Shown here in pieces: positions 7,085 to 12,768 of a stretch of DNA of 12,768 nucleotides; position 1 is the first letter of the stretch, and each line of letters begins with the position of its first letter. Made by a program: the position numbers and the translations under genes. Source of the DNA: CAZFQD01 sp964520885. GTDB lineage: Bacteria; Bacillota; Clostridia; Oscillospirales; SIG519. The notes under the pieces are model-generated. The model was not told where the DNA came from. It did not search any database and saw only the letters and a program-made list of their open reading frames with translations. Where the stretch lies: the NCBI GenBank assembly GCA_964520885.1, contig CAZFQD010000060.1, positions 1 through 12,768 on the forward strand, given 5' to 3'.

Positions 7085-7615
7085 TTATTCCTTAATTGTT
7101 TCTTTATACAATTTTATACTTTTTTCTATAATTTTTATTGCACTTTCTTTTCCCTCTATCTTATTAACTACAGTTTCCTTATACTCTAATGCCTTATACA
7201 CCTCATAAAAATGCCTTATCTCAGCAAAAAGATGCTTAGGCAACTCGTTAATATCATTATAACAATTGTAATACGGGTCTGTTTTGCAAACAGCTATTAT
7301 TTTCTCATCTGATACCCCATCATCAATCATTTTCATAACACCAATAGGAAAACATTCAACCAATGTCAAAGGGGTTATACTTTCTGAGCAAAGCACCAGA
7401 ACATCAAGAGGGTCGTTATCGTCAGCTAATGTTAAGGGAATAAACCCATAATTTGCAGGATAATGCGTAGAGGTAAATAAAACTCTATCAAGTCTTAGCA
7501 TACCCGTTTCTTTATCAAGCTCGTATTTGTTTTTTCCACCTTTTGAAATTTCAATTACTGCTAAAAAATTTTCAGGTTTAATTCTATTGCTATTCATATC
7601 ATGCAAAATATTCAT
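7085..7615 (-). CDS. ppa: inorganic pyrophosphatase, family I
   Basis: A soluble 176-residue Mg-dependent enzyme that hydrolyses pyrophosphate to two phosphates and so pulls biosynthetic reactions forward. The signature DDNDPLD (65-71) supplies the metal-binding aspartates D66, D68 and D71. Also present are E22, K30/E32, R44, Y56 (HYPANYG), D98/D99, D103 and K105, matching the active-site layout of the E. coli enzyme; length is normal for the family. AAGGGG lies before ATG 7615 at normal spacing. It begins 44 bases after the last gene of the arsR operon on the same strand, with only a T/A-rich spacer and no clear terminator, so it may receive read-through; no strong promoter of its own was recognised. 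Confidence 0.95.
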   Translation of the reverse strand: MNILHDMNSNRIKPENFLAVIEISKGGKNKYELDKETGMLRLDRVLFTSTHYPANYGFIPLTLADDNDPLDVLVLCSESITPLTLVECFPIGVMKMIDDGVSDEKIIAVCKTDPYYNCYNDINELPKHLFAEIRHFYEVYKALEYKETVVNKIEGKESAIKIIEKSIKLYKETIKE

Positions 7616-7659
7616 AAAAAGCCCCTTTATATTATTTTTTTAATTAATTTTTTTCAATT

Positions 7660-7902
7660 CTACTTTGCGACCTTTTCAAGGAGTTTTTTTACCTCTTGTG
7701 GCTTTAACATTTTACCAAATGATACAACTTTACCATTTACAACAATACCCGGTGTTTTAATTACGCCATAACTTGCTACCAACATCGGGTCGTTAATTTT
7801 TTCAACATCTGCATTAATTTCAAGTTCTTTAACAGCATTTAAAACATAATCATAAAGAACCTCGCAAGCTTTACAACATCCGCCTAATACTTTAATCTCC
7901 AT
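7660..7902 (-). CDS. small TM0996/MTH895-like thioredoxin
   Basis: An 80-residue minimal thioredoxin-fold protein without a signal peptide, so cytoplasmic. The redox site is GGCCKAC (7-13), giving C10-x-x-C13 plus an extra adjacent C9; the cis-proline loop is KTPGIVVNGK (P51). Family members of this size are called redox-active disulfide protein 2 and often accompany DUF318/ArsP permeases, as here. It is the last gene of the arsR operon. GAGGAGG (7911-7917) lies 8 bases before the ATG and touches the stop of ccdA, 15 bases upstream. The likely role is to hand electrons to CcdA from the cytoplasmic side, or to thiol-bound metalloid; the tandem cysteine could allow metal binding. Confidence 0.88.
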   Translation of the reverse strand: MEIKVLGGCCKACEVLYDYVLNAVKELEINADVEKINDPMLVASYGVIKTPGIVVNGKVVSFGKMLKPQEVKKLLEKVAK

Positions 7903-7917
7903 TAATAAAACCTCCTC

Positions 7918-8619
7918 TTAAAATCCTAAATAAAACATATACAGAGCAATAAGCATAATAAAAATACCCATAATAATTTTTATAATAAAACTTAATTTCC
8001 CATATTTTTTACTCGCTGTTATTTTTTGAACAAATCCTATTGAAGTCCCTGCAACCAAAACCAGTGCACTATGTCCTATAGAATAAATCAAAAGCAAAAA
8101 AGCCCCCCAAAGCAAATTTCCTTCTTTTGCAACTGTGGCAAGCAATACTATAAGCACCGGTGTTGCACAAGGAAATGAGAAAAATCCTCCAAGAATACCT
8201 GCAAAAAACGCCCCAATATAACCTTTTTTAGTGTTTTTAGCAATAGCAAAAGATGAAGGAATAAAATTATATATCTCCCAAGTTTGAAGTGCCATTAAAA
8301 GCATTAGAACGCCAAGAATTATAAACCACCAAGAGCCAACACCCATCATCAACTTGCCAAGCAAAGATGCCATAACTCCAAGTACAGTAAATGTTATTGC
8401 AGAACCAGACGCAAAGGTTAGCGATAATCTAAATGCTTTTTTTATGTCTTTATTGTTAGTTCCTCCAACAAAGCCAATTACAAGTGGAACACTTGAAAGA
8501 GAACAAGGGGTAAATGATGTTAAGATTCCTGCAAGCAAAGAAAGTAGCGGAGCAAGCCATATATTTGCAGTAATTGACGAGGATAAATTCTCAAGCCAAA
8601 CATTAATCATTTCATTCAT
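7918..8619 (-). CDS. ccdA: CcdA/DsbD-type thiol-disulfide transmembrane carrier
   Basis: A 233-residue membrane protein with about six hydrophobic segments that carries reducing equivalents across the membrane by thiol-disulfide exchange. Its two conserved redox cysteines sit in SFTPCSLSSVP (C39) and FSFPCATPVL (C151). I place the start at ATG 8619: AGGG (8627-8630) is 7 bases upstream, while the in-frame TTG at 8625 is too close to it. The start overlaps the end of the membrane-thioredoxin gene by 8 bases, implying coupled translation. With no cytochrome c maturation gene nearby, its partner is most likely the external thioredoxin encoded just before it rather than ResA or an apocytochrome. 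Confidence 0.92.
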   Translation of the reverse strand: MNEMINVWLENLSSSITANIWLAPLLSLLAGILTSFTPCSLSSVPLVIGFVGGTNNKDIKKAFRLSLTFASGSAITFTVLGVMASLLGKLMMGVGSWWFIILGVLMLLMALQTWEIYNFIPSSFAIAKNTKKGYIGAFFAGILGGFFSFPCATPVLIVLLATVAKEGNLLWGAFLLLIYSIGHSALVLVAGTSIGFVQKITASKKYGKLSFIIKIIMGIFIMLIALYMFYLGF

Positions 8620-9178
8620 CGGCAAGCCCTATTTCCCTTAGTGCTGTAAGAATTTCGTCCTTTTTCATACCGCCTTTATGTGCTGTGAAAATATGCTCGT
8701 TTGTGGTTCTGTCTGTATATAAAAGCATTTTCATTTCATCAGGGTTTTTTGGAGTATAAGGCTTCCCATTTTTATCTATAAAAATTTGTGTTGGAATTAC
8801 TTCAATAGGATAACCTTCAGCAAAAGATGTATATTTCCATACATCAACAAACTTTACAATTGCCTTGCCACGAAGTTCTTCATTCAGTTCTTTTAATACA
8901 GGTGCCATCTCCTTACATGGAATACAAGAATCTGCACCAAAGTCTATAATAATAGGAATACCATATGACTTTAATTTTTTAAGGTCAATTTTTTCTGTCA
9001 CATGAAGTTCAAAATCAGAATTGTTCACATTAAGGTTGTCTTCTTTTTCACTATTATTGCTTATTAAGTTTGAGGAAGAGAGATTTTGCTTTTCGCTATC
9101 CCTCACAAACCAAATAGTTCCAACCAAGCACACAAGTATAATTGGCACGACTATTTTTATTACATTTTCTTTTTTCAT
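8612..9178 (-). CDS. membrane-anchored extracytoplasmic thioredoxin
   Basis: A 188-residue protein with an N-terminal membrane anchor (about 6-25), a polar Ser/Asn/Glu-rich linker (30-60) and a thioredoxin domain. The active site is DSCIPCKEMAP (C85-I-P-C88) and the cis-proline is EVIPTQ (P129). There is a cysteine at 17 inside the anchor, but no lipobox (Val precedes it), so it is a transmembrane anchor and not a lipoprotein. The ATG at 9178 overlaps the stop of the 20-codon ORF upstream (ATGA), so it is probably translated by reinitiation; no strong separate ribosome site is visible. GTG 9190 is an alternative start. The domain faces outward, where CcdA can keep it reduced and it can act on oxidised thiols or metalloids. 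Confidence 0.88.
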   Translation of the reverse strand: MKKENVIKIVVPIILVCLVGTIWFVRDSEKQNLSSSNLISNNSEKEDNLNVNNSDFELHVTEKIDLKKLKSYGIPIIIDFGADSCIPCKEMAPVLKELNEELRGKAIVKFVDVWKYTSFAEGYPIEVIPTQIFIDKNGKPYTPKNPDEMKMLLYTDRTTNEHIFTAHKGGMKKDEILTALREIGLADE

Positions 9179-9237
9179 TGGCAACCACACTCTTCACACA
9201 AAGTATAATCAATTACAGGATACCAAGTTTTTGACAT
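9175..9237 (-). CDS. 20-residue cysteine microprotein, truncated ferredoxin-like
   Basis: A short ORF, MSKTWYPVIDYTLCEECGCQ, sits between the permease and thioredoxin genes. GAGG (9246-9249) lies 8 bases before its ATG, it starts 19 bases after the permease stop, and its TGA overlaps the thioredoxin ATG as ATGA. That architecture is what a real translated cistron in an operon shows. The WYPVIDYxxCxxC pattern recalls the opening of small 4Fe-4S ferredoxin-like proteins, which continue with further cysteines and a CPxGVY segment; here the reading frame stops after CGC. It may be a trimmed metal- or metalloid-binding peptide, a coupling leader for the thioredoxin, or a decayed ferredoxin. Confidence 0.65.
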   Translation of the reverse strand: MSKTWYPVIDYTLCEECGCQ

Positions 9238-9256
9238 AAACTTTACCTCGCTTTAT

Positions 9257-10261
9257 TTATATTAATAAAAATCCAAAAGCATTGAATGTATATCCTATTA
9301 TTATAATGCCCAAAGTAACAATTCCTACAAAAATACCCAACAATTTAGGTTTAACAACTTTTTTAAGCATTATAATTGAGGGCAAAGATAGTGCCGTAAC
9401 TGCCATCATAAAAGATAAAATCGTCCCCGAACCAATTCCCTTAGCAAAAAGTGCTTCAGCAATAGGAATAGTGCCAAATATATCAGCATACATAGGAATA
9501 CCCACAGCTGTTGCAAGTAAAACTGAAAAGGGATTGTTTGAACCTATTATAGTATTTATTATATCAGTTGGTATCCAATTATGAATTAAAGCACCTATTC
9601 CAACTCCTATTACTACATAAAGCCAAACTCTCTTTATTATTTCAGCAACCCCATCTTTTGCATAAATAAGACGGTCTTTTCTTGTAAGTTCTTGACTTTC
9701 TATATTAACATTTTTTCCAGTTCTAACAAATGGTTCAACATATTTTTCAAGCCCTAATTTATCAATTAATGTTCCGCCTATAACTGCAAGAATTATTCCA
9801 ACTACCACATAAGCAATTGCAATTTTAAACCCAAACACGCTCATTAAGAGTATAAATGCGGCTAAATCAACAAGTGGAGAAGATATTAAAAACGAAAATG
9901 TAACGCCAATAGGTAGCCCTGCATTAGTAAAACCAATAAAAAGAGGTATGGAAGAGCAAGAGCAAAAAGGAGTTACCGTTCCAAGCAATGCTCCTAAAAT
10001 ATTTGCCAAAATTCCCTTAAATTGTCCAAGTATTCTTTTTGTGCGTTCAGGCGGAAAATAGCTTTGAATATAAGAAATTACAAATATCAACACAGACAAT
10101 AAAACGAATATTTTAATAATATCATATATATAAAACTGTAAACTTCCGCCAATTCTTGTTTTTATATCAAGTCCTAAAGTTGAAAAAACTCCGCCAATTA
10201 AATCATTTAACCATTTCATACCAAGAATTTGTTGCTGAAAAAAATCCCATATTACTTTCAT
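9257..10261 (-). CDS. arsP: ArsP/DUF318 family permease
   Basis: A 334-residue integral membrane protein of the YraQ/ArsP (DUF318) family, whose characterised members export trivalent organoarsenicals. The hallmark TPFCSCSSIPLFIGF (97-111) carries the cysteine pair C100/C102, followed by SFLISSPLVD (123-132). The C-terminal half shows GIPMYADIFGTIPIAEAL (254-271) and MMAVTALSLPSIIMLKKV. A hydrophilic loop (about 180-205) separates two four-helix halves. I choose ATG 10261: AAGGA (10271-10275) is 9 bases away, whereas ATG 10270 abuts that site. The start overlaps the arsR stop as ATGA. Methylarsenite or another thiophilic metalloid is the likely substrate, supported by the ArsR neighbour, but the family also has uncharacterised members. 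Confidence 0.88.
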   Translation of the reverse strand: MKVIWDFFQQQILGMKWLNDLIGGVFSTLGLDIKTRIGGSLQFYIYDIIKIFVLLSVLIFVISYIQSYFPPERTKRILGQFKGILANILGALLGTVTPFCSCSSIPLFIGFTNAGLPIGVTFSFLISSPLVDLAAFILLMSVFGFKIAIAYVVVGIILAVIGGTLIDKLGLEKYVEPFVRTGKNVNIESQELTRKDRLIYAKDGVAEIIKRVWLYVVIGVGIGALIHNWIPTDIINTIIGSNNPFSVLLATAVGIPMYADIFGTIPIAEALFAKGIGSGTILSFMMAVTALSLPSIIMLKKVVKPKLLGIFVGIVTLGIIIIGYTFNAFGFLLI

Positions 10262-10548
10262 CGCTCGCATTCCTTTTCTATAATATATTGTTTTTTTTCA
10301 TTTATAAACATAAATAACTTATCAAATTTTTCTCTATTTAAATAATAGTGCATCCAAATACCTTTTTTTCTCCCATTAACCAATCCACATTCGCAAAGAA
10401 TTTTCATATGATGAGATAAAGTTGCCTGAGTAATATTTAACTTTTCTAAGATTTTACAAGCACAAATTTCATCTTTTGATAAAATATTTACTATTTTTAG
10501 CCTGTTTTGGTCGCTTAGTGCTTTAAATAATAAAATTAATTCTTCCAT
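10258..10548 (-). CDS. arsR: ArsR/SmtB-family metalloid-responsive repressor
   Basis: A 96-residue winged-helix repressor. The sequence shows LFKALSDQNRLKIVNIL, the metal-binding helix KDEICACKILEKL with C29 and C31, then the recognition helix ITQATLSHHMKIL and the wing GRKKGIWMHYYL. The C-x-C in the helix before the recognition helix corresponds to the CVCDL arsenite site of classical ArsR; extra cysteines C52, C54 and C94 could take part. ATG 10548 is chosen because GGGAG (10558-10562) stands 9 bases upstream; ATG 10569 would engulf it. As first gene of the operon it would repress itself and the downstream redox/transport genes through the dyad at 10566-10587, releasing on As(III), Sb(III) or a similar ligand. 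Confidence 0.93.
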   Translation of the reverse strand: MEELILLFKALSDQNRLKIVNILSKDEICACKILEKLNITQATLSHHMKILCECGLVNGRKKGIWMHYYLNREKFDKLFMFINEKKQYIIEKECER

Positions 10549-10565
10549 TGCTTTTGTCTCCCAAT

Positions 10566-10587
10566 ACATAGATATATATTTATATGT
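10566..10587. promoter_or_regulatory. probable ArsR operator
   Basis: A 22-base imperfect dyad with arms ACATAGATATA and ACATATAAATA (9 of 11 matching in inverse) lies directly after the -10 box and over the start point of the arsR promoter. AT-rich dyads of this sort at this place are typical of ArsR-family operators. Confidence 0.6.
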
Positions 10588-10616
10588 ATTATATTTAATA
10601 GATAGATGTTTGTCAA
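10588..10616 (-). promoter_or_regulatory. consensus sigma-A promoter of the arsR operon
   Basis: On the minus strand TTGACA (10611-10616), a 17-base spacer and TATAAT (10588-10593) match the housekeeping consensus exactly. The leader to arsR is about 30 bases. Such a strong promoter fits a tightly repressed, inducible operon. Confidence 0.85.
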
Positions 10617-10635
10617 TATGTTTTTAAACATTTTA

Positions 10636-10664
10636 TTGACTAATTTTTATTAAAGTCATATAAT
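10636..10664 (+). promoter_or_regulatory. consensus-like sigma-A promoter toward uvrC
   Basis: TTGACT (10636-10641), a 17-base spacer and TATAAT (10659-10664) point rightward. The two divergent -35 boxes are only 19 bases apart. The transcript would cross the 13-codon ORF and the inverted-repeat element before uvrC, with a leader of about 185 bases. Confidence 0.8.
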
Positions 10665-10707
10665 TATTATTAATTACACTCAAATAATTAATTAAGGATG
10701 ATTAACA

Positions 10708-10749
10708 ATGGGTATTGATGAAATAGTTACATTTAATAAATATTTGTAG
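10708..10749 (+). pseudogene. 13-codon ORF, likely truncated gene start
   Basis: MGIDEIVTFNKYL has AAGGA (10694-10698) 9 bases before its ATG and follows a consensus promoter, so it looks like the genuine start of a gene. Its last codons, TTG TAG, are the first bases of the inverted-repeat element, and no continuation is found beyond that element. The IDEIVxFNK pattern is faintly like the N-terminus of clostridial beta-carbonic anhydrases, but 13 residues cannot settle it. It could instead be a leader peptide for uvrC. Confidence 0.45.
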
Positions 10750-10830
10750 GGAACGCATTTTATGCGTTCCGAATGAACATTGAATAATTATTAATTATTT
10801 TGCGGAACGCATAAAATGCGTTCCCTACAA
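10744..10830. repeat. 87-base inverted-repeat (MITE/REP-like) element
   Basis: Perfect 28-base terminal inverted repeats (10744-10771 and 10803-10830) begin TTGTAGGG at each end and enclose 31 AT-rich bases. Each arm is itself a hairpin, GGAACGCAT-TTT-ATGCGTTCC, so the element can fold as one long stem or as two small ones. No clear target-site duplication is seen. It lies in the uvrC leader, 26 bases from the start codon. Confidence 0.88.
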
Positions 10831-10856
10831 CTTTTCCTTTTTGAAAGGATTTTTAT

Positions 10857-12680
10857 ATGGAAAAAGTTATTCTTGAAAAGTTAAAAAATAAAGCCTTGAA
10901 TTTGCCATTAAAGCCCGGAGTTTATCTTATGAAGGATTTAGATGGTAAAATTATTTATGTTGGAAAGGCAAAAGCACTTAAAAATAGAGTTGTTAGTTAT
11001 TTTCAAAATGTTAATAAACATTCAGCTAAAACTTATGCCTTAGTTTCCAATATTGCTGATTTTAATGTTTTATTGGTGCCTAGTGAATTTGAGGCCCTTT
11101 TATTGGAATGTAATTTAATTAAAAAGCACAAACCTCATTACAATATTTTATTAAAGGATGATAAAGGCTTTCCATTTATTAAAATAACTGTTAATGAGGA
11201 TTTTCCAAGAGTTTTATTATCAAGAAAAAGAGATAACGACAGTGCAAAATATTATGGTCCATATAAAAGTAGCACAATTGCAAAGAATATAATTGACACT
11301 GTAAACAAAACTTTTCGCTTACCCACCTGTAATAACACTTTTAAGCGAAAAAATGGGCGAGTTTGCCTTAATCATCACATTAAGCTTTGCGTGGGACTTT
11401 GTAATAACAAAATGTCCAAAGAGGAATATGGCGAAATTATTTCAAATGCAATTTCCTTTTTTGAGGGCGATAATACTAAGGTTTTAAGTGAAATTAAACT
11501 TAAAATGGAAAATGCTTCTGATAAACTTGACTTTGAAAAAGCCGCATATTACAGAGATTGTTATAATAGTGTTACTCGTTTAAATGAAAGGCAGAAAATA
11601 ATTGTCCGAAAATCATTAAATGCCGATGCAATTTCACTTTGTGCTAGTGAAAATAATAGTTGTATTAATGTCCTGTCGGTAAAAAACGGAAGTGTTATAT
11701 CAAGCAGTAGCCATATAATAACCAATACAGAAAATGAAAGCCAAAAGAGTTTGTTAAATGAATTTATTTGCAGATTTTATGAGCAGTTTTTGGCAATTCC
11801 TCCAATTATTTATACTGAGCAAGAGCCGGAGGATAAAGCACTATTGACAGAATATTTATCTTATTTAAAAAATTTAAAAGTTATAATTTCCAAGCCATTA
11901 AAAGGTGATGGATTGGCTTTAATTAATATTTCGCAGGCAAATGCACAAGAATACTTAAACATTTATAAAGGCAGAACAGATAAATTAACAAGAAGTATGG
12001 ATGCTTTTTCAAAATTAGCACGATTAGAAACAACTCCCAAAACCATTGAACTTTACGATATTTCCCAAACGAGTGGGACTAATATGGTAGCAGGAATGGT
12101 AGTTTTTGAGGATGGAAAACAAAAAAAAGAAAGTTACCGCAGATTTTCTATTGATAAAGTAGAAATAAAAGACGATTTATCGGCAATGGCAAATGTGGTA
12201 GAGCGAAGAATAAAACGATATAAAGCAAATGATGAGGCTTTTAATGTTTTGCCCGATTTAATAATTGCAGACGGGGGAATAAATCAGGTAAATGCTATTT
12301 TGAAAGTGCTTTTAAATGAGAAAATTCAAATTCCTGTAATCGGCTTAAAAAAAGATATAAAGCACAAAACTAAGTCAGTTGTGCTTAGTAATGGTGCGGA
12401 AATACCATTAAATACTGATATTGAAGCCTTTTCATTCGCAGGCAAAATGCAGGAGGAAGTTCACCGCTTTGCTATTGCTTATCATAGGACAAAACGCACA
12501 AGCAGTGTAAAGGGTAGTGCCTTAACAGAAATAGAGGGCATTGGCAAGCAAAAAGCCAAAGAACTTTATAAGCATTTTCATTCAATTAAGGCAATAAAAG
12601 AAGCTCAAATTGATGAACTTATAACCATTAAGGGCATAACAAAAATGGTTGCACAAAATATAAAGGAATATTTTGAATAA
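10857..12680 (+). CDS. uvrC: excinuclease ABC subunit C
   Basis: A 607-residue dual nuclease that makes both incisions in nucleotide excision repair once UvrB is loaded on damaged DNA. Domains in order: GIY-YIG nuclease (GVY 21-23, YVG 34-36, R44, a glutamate near 78-81); four cysteines C158, C170, C178 and C182 with the spacing of the 4Fe-4S site described in E. coli UvrC; UVR motif contacting UvrB (about 212-240); RNase H-like 5' nuclease (D401 in ELYDIS, D472 in IIADGG, H543 in YHRTKR); and tandem helix-hairpin-helix (about 556-607). Length is normal. AAAGGA (10844-10849) lies 7 bases before the ATG. It is isolated from other uvr genes here and is probably transcribed from the promoter at 10636, through the inverted-repeat element. 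Confidence 0.97.
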   Translation: MEKVILEKLKNKALNLPLKPGVYLMKDLDGKIIYVGKAKALKNRVVSYFQNVNKHSAKTYALVSNIADFNVLLVPSEFEALLLECNLIKKHKPHYNILLKDDKGFPFIKITVNEDFPRVLLSRKRDNDSAKYYGPYKSSTIAKNIIDTVNKTFRLPTCNNTFKRKNGRVCLNHHIKLCVGLCNNKMSKEEYGEIISNAISFFEGDNTKVLSEIKLKMENASDKLDFEKAAYYRDCYNSVTRLNERQKIIVRKSLNADAISLCASENNSCINVLSVKNGSVISSSSHIITNTENESQKSLLNEFICRFYEQFLAIPPIIYTEQEPEDKALLTEYLSYLKNLKVIISKPLKGDGLALINISQANAQEYLNIYKGRTDKLTRSMDAFSKLARLETTPKTIELYDISQTSGTNMVAGMVVFEDGKQKKESYRRFSIDKVEIKDDLSAMANVVERRIKRYKANDEAFNVLPDLIIADGGINQVNAILKVLLNEKIQIPVIGLKKDIKHKTKSVVLSNGAEIPLNTDIEAFSFAGKMQEEVHRFAIAYHRTKRTSSVKGSALTEIEGIGKQKAKELYKHFHSIKAIKEAQIDELITIKGITKMVAQNIKEYFE

Positions 12681-12692
12681 TAAATAGTTTCC

Positions 12693-12768
12693 TTGTCATT
12701 GCGAGCCTCCCTTTGTCATTGCGAGCCTCCCTTTGTCATTGCGAGCGAAGCGTGGCAATCTCAACCCC
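12693..12768 (+). repeat. 20-base tandem repeats with terminal hairpin
   Basis: TTGTCATTGCGAG occurs at 12693, 12713 and 12733, exactly 20 bases apart. The first two copies are followed by CCTCCC; the third runs into CGAAGCGTGGCAATC, where ATTGC and GCAAT can pair. It resembles the widespread CATTGCGAG...GGCAATC dispersed repeats of bacterial intergenic DNA and continues past the window edge. Confidence 0.8.

Overview
The window is AT-rich DNA from what looks like a low-GC, probably anaerobic member of the Clostridia, perhaps a gut lineage. This rests on strong AGGAGG-type ribosome binding sites, consensus sigma-A promoters, a single-chain alpha/beta E1 dehydrogenase, a DUF1015 protein, a cysteine-rich protein of the kind seen in spore-formers, and dispersed short palindromic repeats. 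No rRNA or tRNA gene, phage gene, transposase gene or CRISPR array was seen.

Region 1 (1-3787, + strand) is central metabolism: the end of dihydrolipoamide dehydrogenase (E3), a fused E1 alpha-beta subunit of a 2-oxoacid dehydrogenase, and a short TalC-type transaldolase whose true start is probably TTG at 3140. Region 2 (3788-4289) is a 500-base gap between convergent genes. Both neighbouring stop codons lie inside identical inverted heptamer repeats. The gap also holds a GC-rich hairpin and a good leftward promoter with a palindrome at its start point, so it may encode a small RNA or be a non-autonomous repeat element.

Region 3 (4290-7615) holds a DUF1015 protein (-), a 58-residue glycine-rich membrane microprotein (+), a tandem bidirectional terminator, an unrecognised 283-residue protein with 21 cysteines (-), and a family I inorganic pyrophosphatase (-).

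Region 4 (7660-10616, - strand) is a compact metalloid/redox operon. In transcription order it encodes an ArsR-family sensor with a CAC metal site, an ArsP/DUF318 permease, a 20-residue cysteine microprotein, a membrane-anchored thioredoxin (CIPC), CcdA, and a small TM0996-like thioredoxin. Genes overlap or nearly abut, and a perfect consensus promoter with an operator-like dyad precedes them. The likely logic is that ArsR senses a thiophilic metalloid, ArsP exports an (organo)arsenical, and CcdA passes electrons from the cytoplasm to the external thioredoxin. Pyrophosphatase lies 44 bases downstream with no visible terminator and may be read through.

Region 5 (10617-12768, + strand) has a second consensus promoter back-to-back with the ars promoter. 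It drives a 13-codon ORF cut off by an 87-base inverted-repeat element, then uvrC (excinuclease subunit C), and ends with 20-base tandem repeats.
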